Shown: in pieces, positions 25,178 through 34,564 of the stretch
Layout of the letters: each line of letters starts with the position of its first letter
Position numbering within the stretch: position 1 is the stretch's first letter
DNA from: Acidisoma sp. L85
GTDB taxonomy: Bacteria; Pseudomonadota; Alphaproteobacteria; Acetobacterales; Acetobacteraceae
NCBI RefSeq assembly: GCF_009765865.1
Contig: NZ_LMUQ01000015.1
Location: forward strand, 18,955-66,510
Direction: 5' to 3'
DNA: 47,556 bases
The notes under the pieces: model-generated
What the model saw: the letters and a program-made list of their open reading frames with translations, nothing else
Told to the model about the DNA's origin: nothing
Database searches by the model: none
Program-made: the position numbers and the translations under genes

Positions 25178-25975
25178 TTAAACTGACGGAAGGTGTTCGA
25201 GCGGATAGGCATCGCTTGGTGCTCCCCAGGCACAGTAGCCGCCATCGACGGGTAGCGTGACGGCCGTGATGAACTCGGCACGGTTGGACGCCAGGAACAG
25301 CAAGGCCTGGGCGATATGTTCCGCCTTGCCAAGCCTGCCCATTGGGGTTCGGCGCCGGATACGGTCGCCGTCGACCTTGCCGTCTTCGATCAGTTTGGCC
25401 AGCAAGGGCGTCAACATATAGCCCGGCGCCACGGCATTAACCCGGATACCATACGGCGCCCATTCGCAGCCCAGCACCTGCGTCAACATGCCGATTCCCG
25501 CCTTGGCGGCGCTATAAGCCGTCCGCACCGGCAAGCCGAGAATGCCCGCAATCGAGTTGAGGTTGAGAACCACGCCCATTCCGCGTTCAATCATGTGCGG
25601 TGCGACTGTATTGGATACGAGATACGTTCCGGTGAGGTGGATGTCGATCAGCCGCTGCCAGTGTGCGAGTGTTTGATCGACGGTCGGCACAAAACTGTCC
25701 GGCACCCCGGCATTATTGACCAGGATATCGATGCGACCATAGCGAGCGATCACATCGGCGACCATGGCCGTGACCGCCGCTTCATCCGAGACGTCGCCCG
25801 CGACCGCGTGATGCGCGGGTCCGAGCGGCTTCGCCGCGGCATCGGCGGCCTCCGCGCGCACGTCGTTGATCACGATCTTCTCGCCCTCGCGTGCGAAGAC
25901 GCGCGCCGTCTCCAAACCGAGTCCGCTGCCCGCCCCGGTGATGAGGGCGAGCCTGCCTTCCAGCTCACCCATCAT
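25178..25975 (-). CDS. Short-chain dehydrogenase/reductase (classical SDR)
   Basis: A 265-residue NAD(P)-dependent oxidoreductase. The cofactor motif is TGAGSGLG (about 13-20), with NNAG near 89. The catalytic Ser is in NLNSIAG, and YSAAKAG holds the Tyr/Lys pair. The C-terminus VDGGYCAWGAPSDAYP is typical of sugar/polyol SDRs. The start overlaps the stop of the transketolase C-terminal gene (ATGA), so they are translationally coupled. It probably oxidises a sugar or polyol hydroxyl before phosphorylation; a specific substrate cannot be assigned. Confidence 0.92.
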   Translation of the reverse strand: MMGELEGRLALITGAGSGLGLETARVFAREGEKIVINDVRAEAADAAAKPLGPAHHAVAGDVSDEAAVTAMVADVIARYGRIDILVNNAGVPDSFVPTVDQTLAHWQRLIDIHLTGTYLVSNTVAPHMIERGMGVVLNLNSIAGILGLPVRTAYSAAKAGIGMLTQVLGCEWAPYGIRVNAVAPGYMLTPLLAKLIEDGKVDGDRIRRRTPMGRLGKAEHIAQALLFLASNRAEFITAVTLPVDGGYCAWGAPSDAYPLEHLPSV

Positions 25976-26961
25976 TTGTTCTCCAGTATCGCCCGCACAA
26001 ATCTCGGCAGGTCGACCTCGTATTTCGCCTCGAGATATTCCTGCGACCCGCATTCGAAGAAACTGTCCGCGAGCCCTATCTTGACTAAAGGCTTGATGAG
26101 TCCTGCATCGTAAAGCGCCTCCACGACGAGACTCGCAAGTCCTCCTGTTGTTTTGTGATTCTCGGCCACGATCAGCCGGTCGAAACGGGACGCGAAGGCG
26201 AGCACGCCGTCACGATCGAATGGCTTGATCGTGCCGACATGCAGCACCGCGGCGTCGATACCTTGCCCGGCGGCGATATCAGCGGCATCGCGGGCACGCA
26301 TCGACATATAACCGCAGGAGATGATGCCGACCGCGCTACCCTCGCGCAGCACCTTCGCCTTGCCGAGTTCGAAGCGATAGTCGTTTCCCAGCTCCACTGG
26401 CACCTTGCCGCGCAGGCTGCGAACATAGACGGTGCCGGGAATATCGGCCACGGCGCGCACGACCTGCTTGAGTTCCGTCGCGTCGCAGGGGTCGATGATG
26501 GTCAGGTCCGCGATCCCCCGCATCATGTTGAGATCTTCGGTTGCCTGATGGGTCGCGCCGTAGCCGTTCACGAGCCCCGGCATCCCGGCGAAGATTTTCA
26601 CATTCGCCTTGGAATGCGCGCAGGATATCGCGACGAAATCGTAGGCCCGACGCGTGATAAAGACCGAATAGGTGGTACAATAGGCGATCTTGCCGACCTT
26701 CGAGAGGCCGGCCGCGATCATGAGAAGATCCTGCTCGGCCATTCCTACGTTGAAGAATCGGTCGGGAAAGGCTTCTCGGAACGGCAGGATGTCGCTGTAG
26801 CGCCCCATATCAGCCGTGAGACCGACGATCTCCGGCCTTTCCGCCGCAAGGGCCGCCAAAGTCGTGCCGAATGGCGCGAGTTCCGTGGTTTTGCCTATAA
26901 CATCGATCAATTCACCCATGCCGCGCGTGCGGCCAGCGGTGGTCGCAGCAGTGTCAACCAT
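25972..26961 (-). CDS. Transketolase-like protein, C-terminal subunit (split transketolase)
   Basis: A 329-residue subunit with the pyrimidine-binding and C-terminal domains of transketolase. Motifs include AERPEIVGLTADMG, DRFFNVGMAEQDLLMIAAGL (with the conserved catalytic Glu of the family), GYGATHQATEDLNMM and the C-terminal HKTTGGLASLVVEAL. It pairs with the N-terminal subunit encoded just upstream (overlap of eight bases). Split transketolases occur in specialised sugar pathways such as D-apulose-4-phosphate or sulfofructose catabolism. ATG 26961 has GGAG upstream; an internal Met (MGELIDVIG) is a possible later start. Confidence 0.92.
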   Translation of the reverse strand: MVDTAATTAGRTRGMGELIDVIGKTTELAPFGTTLAALAAERPEIVGLTADMGRYSDILPFREAFPDRFFNVGMAEQDLLMIAAGLSKVGKIAYCTTYSVFITRRAYDFVAISCAHSKANVKIFAGMPGLVNGYGATHQATEDLNMMRGIADLTIIDPCDATELKQVVRAVADIPGTVYVRSLRGKVPVELGNDYRFELGKAKVLREGSAVGIISCGYMSMRARDAADIAAGQGIDAAVLHVGTIKPFDRDGVLAFASRFDRLIVAENHKTTGGLASLVVEALYDAGLIKPLVKIGLADSFFECGSQEYLEAKYEVDLPRFVRAILENK

Positions 26962-27796
26962 GATGCGTCTCCAACTCGGCCTTCAGCGCGTCCCACTCGT
27001 CATTGGCGACGCGGACGAAATGTGCTCGCTCCCGACGCTCCAGGGTCGGGACACCTTTGCCCGGTGTGGTGCGCAACACGATGGCTTTCGGTTTTCCGTT
27101 GGGTTGCCGCGCATTCGCGAGAGCCGTCACGATCGCCTGCATGTCATTTCCGTCGATCTCCACTGCCTCCCAACCGAAGGCGACGAATTTGTCGGCGACG
27201 GGATCGATTTTCACGGTGACTGGGCCATCCGCCTGGATGCCGTTGCAGTCAATGATGGCAACGAGGCTGTCGAGCTTGAAAGTCGCGGCGCCCATCGCGG
27301 CCTCCCAGGTCGAACCTTCCTGAAGTTCGCCATCGGACAATTCGTTGAATACACGAGCCGGTGATCCGTCGAGACGCAAGCCGATCGCCATGCCGACCGA
27401 CTGACCGAGCCCGTGACCGAGGGAACCTCCGACCATCTCGACACCTGGTGTATCATCAAACGTGCTCATTGGGAGATGTGAGCCATTGAGCCCGTAGCTA
27501 GCGAGTTCGCGGACCGACAGGTAGCCGGCCTCGGCCAGAACCGCGTACATGGCGATCGCATAGTGACCGGTCGAGAGGATGAAACGATCGCGATCTTGCC
27601 ACTTCGGTGTGGCGGGATCGTAACGCAGCTCATGAAAATAGAGCGCGGCCAGGCAATCGGCAATGCCGAGACCCTGAGCAATATATCCTTCACCTTTGCC
27701 GCTCGCCATGTCCAGCATCAGACGCCGAAGGTTCAGTGCGCGAGATTTCAGCGCGTCGATATCGGGATGTTCGGGAGGATGATTGCGCGACGTCAT
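26954..27796 (-). CDS. Transketolase-like protein, N-terminal TPP-binding subunit
   Basis: A 280-residue thiamine-diphosphate-binding half of a split transketolase. It has FILSTGHYAIAMYAVLAEAG, VEMVGGSLGHGLGQSVGMA and the TPP/Mg motif SDGELQEGSTWEAAMGAA...CNGIQADG. The first Gly of the usual GDG is Ser, a small deviation. The C-terminal TTPGKGV segment is also family-typical. ATG 27796 is chosen; the frame is open much further upstream, but that part overlaps the lactonase gene and has no family sequence. It functions with the adjacent C-terminal subunit and transfers a two-carbon ketol unit between sugar phosphates. Confidence 0.92.
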   Translation of the reverse strand: MTSRNHPPEHPDIDALKSRALNLRRLMLDMASGKGEGYIAQGLGIADCLAALYFHELRYDPATPKWQDRDRFILSTGHYAIAMYAVLAEAGYLSVRELASYGLNGSHLPMSTFDDTPGVEMVGGSLGHGLGQSVGMAIGLRLDGSPARVFNELSDGELQEGSTWEAAMGAATFKLDSLVAIIDCNGIQADGPVTVKIDPVADKFVAFGWEAVEIDGNDMQAIVTALANARQPNGKPKAIVLRTTPGKGVPTLERRERAHFVRVANDEWDALKAELETHHG

Positions 27797-27828
27797 GGTG
27801 TGGATGAAATCCTTGAAGTGCGGCGGCC

Positions 27829-28746
27829 CTAGGATTGGTGGTGCAGGCGCAGTCCCGGACGGTCCCAGGGCATCGAAACAAGGCGTCCGCTCGAGGAGAG
27901 CGTTATATAAGCGGTGCGCAGGTCCTGACCCCCGAAGCAGACATTGGTGGTGTAAGGATCCGGCATCTCGATGCGCTGAACCAGAGCACCTGCGGGCGAC
28001 ACGACATCGAGACCGCCGATCCGTAGTGACGCGATGACGATGTTGCCGCTCGCTTCGACGGCGAGAGAATCGTAGCGATGAAAGCCCGGCAGGCCGCACA
28101 CCAGATCGCCGCCGGTCGGTGAAGGCCAAGTTGCGCGGCCAAGTTCGCCGGGCCCGAGCACGGGATAGGACCAGAGGCGGCCGGATGAAGTCTCGGCGAC
28201 ATAGAGCGTGGCGCCGTCCGGCGAAAGGCCGATGCCGTTCGGCCCGATCAGCGGGAAGGCCGCTTCGAGAATCTGGCTTCCATTGGCGCGCGCGTAATAG
28301 ACGCTACCGAACTCGACTTGCCGCCCCGTGCGATGGCCATGATCAGTGAACCAGAACCCGCCAGCGCGATCGAAGACGATGTCGTTGGGTGCCGAAAGCG
28401 CCCGATCGTCGCAGCGGTCGTAAAGAACCTCGACCGCCCCAGTGTTTAGATCCACGCGCTCGATGCGGCCGCCGCTATTATCTGACGCTTTCGCAATCGG
28501 ACGCCACAGCCTGTCCTCCCGTTGCCAAGAAAAGCCCCCGTTGTTGCAGACATAGAGGTAACCGTCCGGCCCGAGCGCCGCGCCGTTGGGACCGCCGCCG
28601 GGTCTCGCCATTGCGCGAGTGCCATTGCGGTCGATATGGCTGATCTGGCCACGGCCGATTTCGACCACAAGCAGGCTCCCATCCGGCAGAACGACGGGGC
28701 CTTCGGGAAAGTGCAGCCCCTCGGCCCGCACGGTGAAGGCCGTCAT
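27829..28746 (-). CDS. SMP-30/gluconolactonase-family protein
   Basis: A 305-residue beta-propeller hydrolase. The metal ligands of the family are visible: Glu in FPEGPV (about 15), Asn in LSAPNDIVFD (about 121) and Asp in HRYDSLAVEA (about 225). Repeated propeller strands (DGSLLVVEIGRGQISHID, then DGYLYVCNNGG) fill the rest. Such enzymes hydrolyse sugar lactones to aldonic acids. The start overlaps the HAD gene stop (ATGA). Its presence implies that one branch of the pathway oxidises an aldose to a lactone, or that it acts on a related ester. Confidence 0.9.
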   Translation of the reverse strand: MTAFTVRAEGLHFPEGPVVLPDGSLLVVEIGRGQISHIDRNGTRAMARPGGGPNGAALGPDGYLYVCNNGGFSWQREDRLWRPIAKASDNSGGRIERVDLNTGAVEVLYDRCDDRALSAPNDIVFDRAGGFWFTDHGHRTGRQVEFGSVYYARANGSQILEAAFPLIGPNGIGLSPDGATLYVAETSSGRLWSYPVLGPGELGRATWPSPTGGDLVCGLPGFHRYDSLAVEASGNIVIASLRIGGLDVVSPAGALVQRIEMPDPYTTNVCFGGQDLRTAYITLSSSGRLVSMPWDRPGLRLHHQS

Positions 28747-29417
28747 GACGTTACCATGCGCAGATCCACGCCAAGGATGCGGGCGAGTTCGGGAATGTCA
28801 TGCGCGACCTGATCCGCCCCCAGCGAGGACATTTCGGCGGCGCTGTAAAATCCGTAGGTGACCGCGATGGAGCTTATACCCGCTGCCTGAGCCGCGACGA
28901 CATCATGTGGACCATCGCCGACATAGACGGCATCCGTAGCGGCCGAGCCGGCTCTCTTCAGGCCAAGCAGGATTGGCGCCGGATGCGGTTTACGCTCAAT
29001 GGTATCCTCGGCCGTCACTACCGCGACGAAGGAGGCCACATCGATCTTCGCGCGTTCAAGATCGATCAGGGTTCGCGCCAGGCCTTTGTTGGTGACGAGG
29101 CTCGGCTTGCGCCCGGCGGCCGTGATGGCGAGGATCAGCTCCCGCGCGCCGCCGAACAGGATCATGCCGGCGGAAGCTGCGGGATATTGTCGCTGATAGG
29201 CATCGAGACAAAGCTCGACCTGGTCTGGCGCCACTACGCCGAAGACCTCAACGGGCCGCATCGCGTAGAGTAGGTGGGCGTCGATACTCGGCGGCGGGAA
29301 TGCCTGCTTCAGGACAGTGCCGAAGACGTGGCGATAGCAGTTTTCCACAGCCTTGCGCGTATCGACGAGAGTGCCGTCGAGATCGAACATGACGTGCTCG
29401 GCAAGGATCGGCGGCAT
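28743..29417 (-). CDS. HAD-superfamily phosphatase (phosphoglycolate phosphatase-like)
   Basis: A 224-residue cytoplasmic phosphatase. The four HAD motifs are present: MFDLDGTLVDT (motif I), SLVTNKG (II), ERKPHPAP (III Lys) and VYVGDGPHDVVAA (IV). The cap insertion resembles the phosphoglycolate/phosphonatase-type branch. It follows two FGGY kinases and overlaps neighbours by one and four bases. A kinase-plus-phosphatase pair suggests removal of a by-product phosphate (for example a 2- or 3-carbon phosphate) or a regulated step. The true substrate is unknown. Confidence 0.9.
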   Translation of the reverse strand: MPPILAEHVMFDLDGTLVDTRKAVENCYRHVFGTVLKQAFPPPSIDAHLLYAMRPVEVFGVVAPDQVELCLDAYQRQYPAASAGMILFGGARELILAITAAGRKPSLVTNKGLARTLIDLERAKIDVASFVAVVTAEDTIERKPHPAPILLGLKRAGSAATDAVYVGDGPHDVVAAQAAGISSIAVTYGFYSAAEMSSLGADQVAHDIPELARILGVDLRMVTS

Positions 29418-30967
29418 CAGCTTGCATTCCTAGATGCGCCACGCTCTAGGCAGGCAGCGCGCGCCGCCCATGCCGGTGCGAGAGCTTCACGAATATCTCT
29501 GAAAAGCGCAAAGGCCGCCGCGTATCGCTCCGCCATGGCCGGATCGGGTTGCACCTTCGCCATGACGCGCACCATGCGAGCCGCGCCCTCCTCAAGCGAG
29601 GAAAACAAGCCCGCCGCGTGACCTGCCAGAAGCGCGACGCCGAGCGCGCCGGTTTCCTCGGCTTCCGTCACGACCAGCTCGCGGTTCATCGCGGCGGCAC
29701 AAATGTCGCGCCACAACAGGATGCGGGCGCCGCCGCCGGTGATGCGAATTTCGTCGACCGGTGCATCGATCGCGCCGTAGCAATCGACCATCGACAGCGC
29801 GACGCCTTCCATGATGCTGCGCACCAGCGCAATCGGCGTGGTGTCGAGCCCCAAGCCCATGATGCTGCCTCTGGCGGCCGGCTCATGGCGTGGCGCGGTC
29901 ATGCCGGAGGTATTCAAATAGGGATGGAACAGCAGCCCGCCCGGCAGTGGCGGCAGGGCACGCGCCTCGGTCTCGATGCGCGTGAACATATCGGCGCCAT
30001 CCGACAGGGCCGCTTCCTTGCGTCCGAAAGCCTCGATCACCCAGTCGAGGCACACTGAGCCGCCGCCGGTATTGGACATGAGGCGTTGCCAGCGTCCGTC
30101 GGGCATCAGGAACAAAAAGCCAACGCCGCGCGGTTCCATAACGGGACGGTCCACCGTCAGATTATTCATGAAGCTGGTGCCGATGACGGTAACGGCCTGA
30201 CCCGGCAAAAGCGCCCCCGCGCCGATCGCGGCCGCAACCCCGTCGCCTGCGCCAGACGCAACGAGCGTTCCTTCGTTGAGCCCAGTCTCGACCGCCGCCT
30301 TGGCGGTGACGCGACCGACCGGCGCGCCGATGGGCAGCACTTTCGGGATCAAGCCCGATTTGCCTGACAGGCCGCAAAGGTCGAAGACGGATTCGGAGAC
30401 GCATCGCTTCCGAATGTCACAGGGGAAGAAGGACAGATCGGACTCATCCGTCGCGATTTCCCCTGTCAGGCGATAATTTACAAAGTCTTTGGCGCAGAAA
30501 ACATGCGCGATGCCGGGAAACAGATCCGGCCGATGCCGCTGCATCCAGGCAAGCAGCACGATGGGCATGCCGGGAATGAGGGCGTTGCCCGAAATGTCGT
30601 AGACCTTTTCGACGATGCCGCTGTCGCGCCAATGCTGGAGCAATTCGCTCGCGCGCCCATCGGGCCAGGCAATCGCTCGCTCGAAAGCAACGCCGTCGTG
30701 GTCGAGCGCCCATAGCCCACCCATATGACCGCTGACGCCGATGGCGGCGATATCGGCGGCGGGGAGCCCTGCCTCGGCCAGCGCCCCGCGGATCGCCAGG
30801 GCAACGCCGCACCAGGTCGCTTCCGTGTCTTCCTCGTGCCAATCGGGATGCGGGCGGAAAGACTGTGTCGCGCGGCGCGCGAGGCCGAGGACTCGCCCGC
30901 TTTCAGCATCGAACACCACGGCCTTCGTGGTTGTCGTGCCCTTATCGATGCCGAGCAACGCTCTCAC
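29417..30967 (-). CDS. FGGY-family carbohydrate kinase (copy 1)
   Basis: A 516-residue sugar or polyol kinase of the xylulokinase-like FGGY family. N-terminal ATPase-fold motifs are LLGIDKGTTTTKAVVFD and IGVSGHMGGLWALD. The catalytic Asp lies in ASGAGDGVAAAIGAG (about 243). The C-terminal FGGY_C domain has ITGGGARILLWRDICAAAMN and TGALGVALLAGHA. The GTG start at 30967 overlaps the stop of the next kinase gene (GTGA). It shares layout and many residues with that neighbour (DKGT..KAVVFD, RP.PDWHEED, SGHMGG / AGHMGG), so the two are tandem paralogues. The product is a ketose or polyol phosphate for the split transketolase. Confidence 0.93.
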   Translation of the reverse strand: MRALLGIDKGTTTTKAVVFDAESGRVLGLARRATQSFRPHPDWHEEDTEATWCGVALAIRGALAEAGLPAADIAAIGVSGHMGGLWALDHDGVAFERAIAWPDGRASELLQHWRDSGIVEKVYDISGNALIPGMPIVLLAWMQRHRPDLFPGIAHVFCAKDFVNYRLTGEIATDESDLSFFPCDIRKRCVSESVFDLCGLSGKSGLIPKVLPIGAPVGRVTAKAAVETGLNEGTLVASGAGDGVAAAIGAGALLPGQAVTVIGTSFMNNLTVDRPVMEPRGVGFLFLMPDGRWQRLMSNTGGGSVCLDWVIEAFGRKEAALSDGADMFTRIETEARALPPLPGGLLFHPYLNTSGMTAPRHEPAARGSIMGLGLDTTPIALVRSIMEGVALSMVDCYGAIDAPVDEIRITGGGARILLWRDICAAAMNRELVVTEAEETGALGVALLAGHAAGLFSSLEEGAARMVRVMAKVQPDPAMAERYAAAFALFRDIREALAPAWAARAACLERGASRNAS

Positions 30968-32502
30968 GCCGCAATCCGACTGGAAGCGGGGGGCACCAGA
31001 GCTTCCCGCCGCCGCGAGAAACCCAGATAGATGCGGCGCAGATCTTGATACAGGCGGAACCAGCCGTCATAGAGCGCGGCCGTCTCGGCATGCGGCTCAT
31101 ACCGAGTAACCTCGGGGGCCATGTGGGCAGTGGCATCCGCGATGCTTGACCAGACACCAGTCGCGACACCGGCGAGCAACGCAACGCCCAATGCGCCGGA
31201 TTCACCCACGCCTCGGACCTCGATCGGCACACCGCAGACGTCGGCGAACATCTGCGCCCAATAGGCGCTTTGCGCCCCTCCGCCGGTGAGCGTGACGGAA
31301 GACGGGGGAACCGCCATCGCGGCGAAGCAGTCCCGGGTCGCGAAGCACAGCGATTCATAGACCGCTCGCAGCATATGCGGCTCGGTGGTATGCGTGCTCA
31401 GGCCGAAGAAGGACCCACGCGCCAGAGTATCGAAGACCGGCGCCAGAACGCCGCTGGTATTGACGTAGGGCAGCAGGATGACGCCACCGGCGCCAGGCGG
31501 AACGGAAGCCGCGAGACGTTCCATCTTGGCATAGTCGTGGGTGCCATCCGCGCATGTTGGTCCACCGAAGCGATCGAGATACCAGTCGAGCACGATGGTG
31601 CCGGATGTGTTGGGCAGGATCCGGAGATAGAGATCATCCGGCATCGCGAACAGGAAACCGACGCCCTCGGGTTCACGGCTGGCATGATCGAGAACGAGCC
31701 CGTTGAGGCAGCTGGTGCCCAGCACCGTCATGGCCGCTCCGGGAGCCACGGCGCCGACACCGATGGCATTGGCGCAGGCGTCTCCCAGCCCATGAATGAC
31801 CGGGGTGCCGGCGCAAAGCCCGCTCTGCCGCGCCGCGAGTTCCGTCACCGCGCCGGCGATGTCCGAGGACGGGAAGACAGGCGGTATTGCGCCCAGCCAC
31901 GCGCCTGCGCCGCAGAGCTCCAAGATACGGTGAGAAAATCCACGGCCGTCGATGTCGCCTGGAACGAAGCTCACATCCGATGGCTCCGTCGCCACCGCGC
32001 CTGTCAGTCGAAAGCGCAAATAGTCCTTGGCACATAGAACATGCGCCGCTTGTTCATGAAGATGCGGTTCATGCGCGGTAAGCCAGCCGAGCAGCAGCGC
32101 CGTAACACCCGGCATCAATCCATTGCCGCCGATGGCGAAGATTTCCGTAAGCGCCTGAGCGTCGCGTAAGGCGAGCAGCTGCGCCTGGGCGCGGCCATCA
32201 GGCCAGCAGATGGCATTGCGAACGGGAGTGCCATTGGCGCCGGTGATCCAGGCGCCGCCCATATGGCCGGCGATCCCGATGGCGGTGATCGCGTCCCCGC
32301 CGATCCCCGCGTGATCGAGCGCAGCCCGAATGACGCGGCAACAGGCGGCCCAACTCTCCTCCGGATCTTCCTCGTGCCAGTCCGGCCGAGGGCGCAACAC
32401 GGTCACGCGCTCCTGCGCCACGCCGCGTGCCGCTCCGCTCGCGTCGAAGACCACCGCTTTGATAACGGAGGTGCCTTTGTCGATGCCGAGCAGGTAGATC
32501 AC
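30964..32502 (-). CDS. FGGY-family carbohydrate kinase (copy 2)
   Basis: A 512-residue kinase paralogous to the one at 29417-30967. Motifs are LLGIDKGTSVIKAVVFD, RPRPDWHEEDPEESW, IGIAGHMGGAW and catalytic Asp in IHGLGDACANAIG. The C-terminal domain has TLTGGGAQSAYWAQMFADVC and SGALGVALLAGV. The GTG start overlaps the stop of the ABC ATPase gene (GTGA). Two kinases in one operon suggest that two sugars, two epimers or two successive intermediates are phosphorylated. Confidence 0.93.
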   Translation of the reverse strand: MIYLLGIDKGTSVIKAVVFDASGAARGVAQERVTVLRPRPDWHEEDPEESWAACCRVIRAALDHAGIGGDAITAIGIAGHMGGAWITGANGTPVRNAICWPDGRAQAQLLALRDAQALTEIFAIGGNGLMPGVTALLLGWLTAHEPHLHEQAAHVLCAKDYLRFRLTGAVATEPSDVSFVPGDIDGRGFSHRILELCGAGAWLGAIPPVFPSSDIAGAVTELAARQSGLCAGTPVIHGLGDACANAIGVGAVAPGAAMTVLGTSCLNGLVLDHASREPEGVGFLFAMPDDLYLRILPNTSGTIVLDWYLDRFGGPTCADGTHDYAKMERLAASVPPGAGGVILLPYVNTSGVLAPVFDTLARGSFFGLSTHTTEPHMLRAVYESLCFATRDCFAAMAVPPSSVTLTGGGAQSAYWAQMFADVCGVPIEVRGVGESGALGVALLAGVATGVWSSIADATAHMAPEVTRYEPHAETAALYDGWFRLYQDLRRIYLGFSRRREALVPPASSRIAA

Positions 32503-33662
32503 GCAACCTCTGAGCGAATGGCTGCAAGCTCGTCGCCCGCCGTGCGGCTGGCGAAGCGCCGGGTCTGCTGCGTTTTGTCGTCGAAAAGGAACAGTGCATC
32601 GTCGGGAATGAAGACGCGCACCGGCTCGTCTATCTCGAAGGCGCGTGGATCGGGTGTGAGGGTTTGAATGCTTTGATCAGCGATCTGAACGGTCACCAGC
32701 TGCGCGTCACCGAGTTGCTCGGTCACATAGACTTGGCCTGTCGCGGTGAAACCCTCGACCGCGGGCGCGGTGTCAGCGGCACGCAGAACCATCACGCCGC
32801 TCGGTCGCGCGCCGATCGAGGCAGTGCGGCGGCCGATGTTGAGGAAGCGCTCCAATGTACGCGGCAGGCGCGCGGGCTGGCCCCCAACCCGGCCGGCGAT
32901 GTGATCGCCTTGATCAACGCAGGAATCAACCGTGAAAACGTTCATCGAATGTAGCCCGAAGAATTGGGCGACGAAGGCATTGACGGGGCGATTGTGAATC
33001 TCGTCGGCACTGCCGACCTGCTGAAGACGCCCGTCTCGCATCACCGCGAGCCGATCCGTCATCGTCATGGCTTCGATCGGGTCATGGGTGACGATGACCG
33101 AGGTGGTTCCGAGGGCACGCTGAAGCCGCTTGAGCTCTCCACGGAGACGGGCACGCAGAAGCGTGTCGAGATGCGCGATCGGCTCGTCGAGGCAAAGCAG
33201 GTTGGGATCCCGAACCAGAGCACGGGCGATGGCGACACGCTGCTGCTGGCCGCCCGACATCTGCGAGGCTCGCCGATCGAGCAGCGCGCCGATATTCAGC
33301 AAGGTCGCGACCTCGGCAACCTTGCGGGCAATCGTCTCGCTGGATGCGCGCCGGACACGCAGCGGATAGCTGATGTTTTGGCGTGCGGTCATATGCGGAT
33401 AGAGCGCGTTCTGCTCGAACACCATCGCGACGTTGCGTTCCTGCGGGGTCTTGTTGTGGACAGGAACGCCGTCGAAAAGGATCGATCCCTCCGTCGGCCG
33501 CTCCAGCCCCACGAGCATACGCAACACCGATGTTTTGCCGGAGCCCGAGGGACCGAGGAGACCGAAGAACTCTCCGTCTTCGATGTGGATATTCACATCC
33601 TGCACCGCATGAACGGAAGGACCGAACCACTTGTTGAGATGATCAAGGGTAACGGATGCCAT
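32499..33662 (-). CDS. ABC sugar transporter ATP-binding protein (MalK/UgpC type)
   Basis: A 387-residue ATPase that powers the sugar importer. Walker A is GPSGSGKTS (about 37-45), the signature is [15 protein letters not shown], Walker B is LLCLDEP with D-loop IAHLD, and the switch His is in [13 protein letters not shown]-terminal TOBE/regulatory region (about 240-380; [11 protein letters not shown]) is typical of MalK-like proteins. It ends in a four-base overlap with the second kinase gene and lies 32 bases after the MalG-type permease gene. Confidence 0.94.
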   Translation of the reverse strand: MASVTLDHLNKWFGPSVHAVQDVNIHIEDGEFFGLLGPSGSGKTSVLRMLVGLERPTEGSILFDGVPVHNKTPQERNVAMVFEQNALYPHMTARQNISYPLRVRRASSETIARKVAEVATLLNIGALLDRRASQMSGGQQQRVAIARALVRDPNLLCLDEPIAHLDTLLRARLRGELKRLQRALGTTSVIVTHDPIEAMTMTDRLAVMRDGRLQQVGSADEIHNRPVNAFVAQFFGLHSMNVFTVDSCVDQGDHIAGRVGGQPARLPRTLERFLNIGRRTASIGARPSGVMVLRAADTAPAVEGFTATGQVYVTEQLGDAQLVTVQIADQSIQTLTPDPRAFEIDEPVRVFIPDDALFLFDDKTQQTRRFASRTAGDELAAIRSEVA

Positions 33663-33694
33663 GGTCTTCGTCCTGATCTGACCGGGCCGTGACT

Positions 33695-34564
33695 TCAGCG
33701 GCCGCCGAGTTCGGCTGTGAAGCTGCGGATGAGATACCGCTGCATGAGGTAGGAGAGGACGAGAAGAGGCCCCATGGCGACAATGCCGATAGCGCCGAGC
33801 TGGCCCCAGTTCGGCTCCTGAAACAGGAAGAAGTCGGCCAATGCCTTTGGCAGCGTTATGACGTTGTCGCCCGTCAAAACGAGTGAGAACAGAAACTCAT
33901 TCCAGGCGAACATCATGCTGAGTATCGCCGCGGTCATGATACCCGGGGCGGAGAGCGGCAGCAGAATGTCGCGGAACATCCAGAACCACGGCGCGCCGTC
34001 GATTCGCGCCGCATCCTCGTATGAGCGCGGAATCTGGCGAATGAATTCCGCCAGAAGCCAAATCACGAGCGGCAGGTTCATGAAGGTATAGGCGATGATC
34101 AAGCCGATATAGGTGTCGTAGAGATGCAGCTTCTGGAACATGAGGTAAAAGCCGATCACCGGTACGATCGGCGGCAGCATGCGAAGTGAGAGGATGGTGA
34201 AGCTGAGCTGGCCGTGGGCCGAGAAGCGCCGCGCCAACGCGTAGGCCGCAGGAAAACCCAGTATGAGGCAGAGCACCGTCGACGAGGTCGCCACAATCAG
34301 GCTGTCGCGAATGCCACGGCCGCCGCCAACCGACCAGCCGCCGGCGAAATTGACGAGGGTCGGATGAATTGGGAACAGCGTCGGCGGGCTGGAGAATAGC
34401 TCGCCATAGGGTTTGAACGCTGTGATGAGCAGCCAGACGATCGGCGCGAGGCACAGGATGACGAGCACGATGAGGATCGCGTGACGAACTGCGCTGCCAA
34501 CAAGCTCCTCCGTTCTCAGCTTGGCTCTGGGGGGAAGGCGTGGCGCCCGCGTGGCCGCGCTCAT
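33695..34564 (-). CDS. ABC sugar transporter permease (MalG type)
   Basis: A 289-residue inner-membrane permease with six predicted helices. The cytoplasmic EAA loop reads YEDAARIDGAPWFWMFRDI, which contacts the ATPase. The N-terminal LAPIVWLLITAFKP and the C-terminal MMFAWNEFLFSLVLT are typical of the carbohydrate uptake 1 family. The ATG at 34564 overlaps the stop of the partner permease (TGATG); a GTG one codon earlier is an alternative. Confidence 0.93.
   Translation of the reverse strand: MSAATRAPRLPPRAKLRTEELVGSAVRHAILIVLVILCLAPIVWLLITAFKPYGELFSSPPTLFPIHPTLVNFAGGWSVGGGRGIRDSLIVATSSTVLCLILGFPAAYALARRFSAHGQLSFTILSLRMLPPIVPVIGFYLMFQKLHLYDTYIGLIIAYTFMNLPLVIWLLAEFIRQIPRSYEDAARIDGAPWFWMFRDILLPLSAPGIMTAAILSMMFAWNEFLFSLVLTGDNVITLPKALADFFLFQEPNWGQLGAIGIVAMGPLLVLSYLMQRYLIRSFTAELGGR

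Noticed and set aside
24255-27219. Long plus-strand open frames (24255-25028, 25316-26113, 26155-27219)
   Set aside because: They lie opposite strongly supported minus-strand dehydrogenase, SDR and transketolase genes and have the Arg/His/Asp-rich content of antisense shadows.
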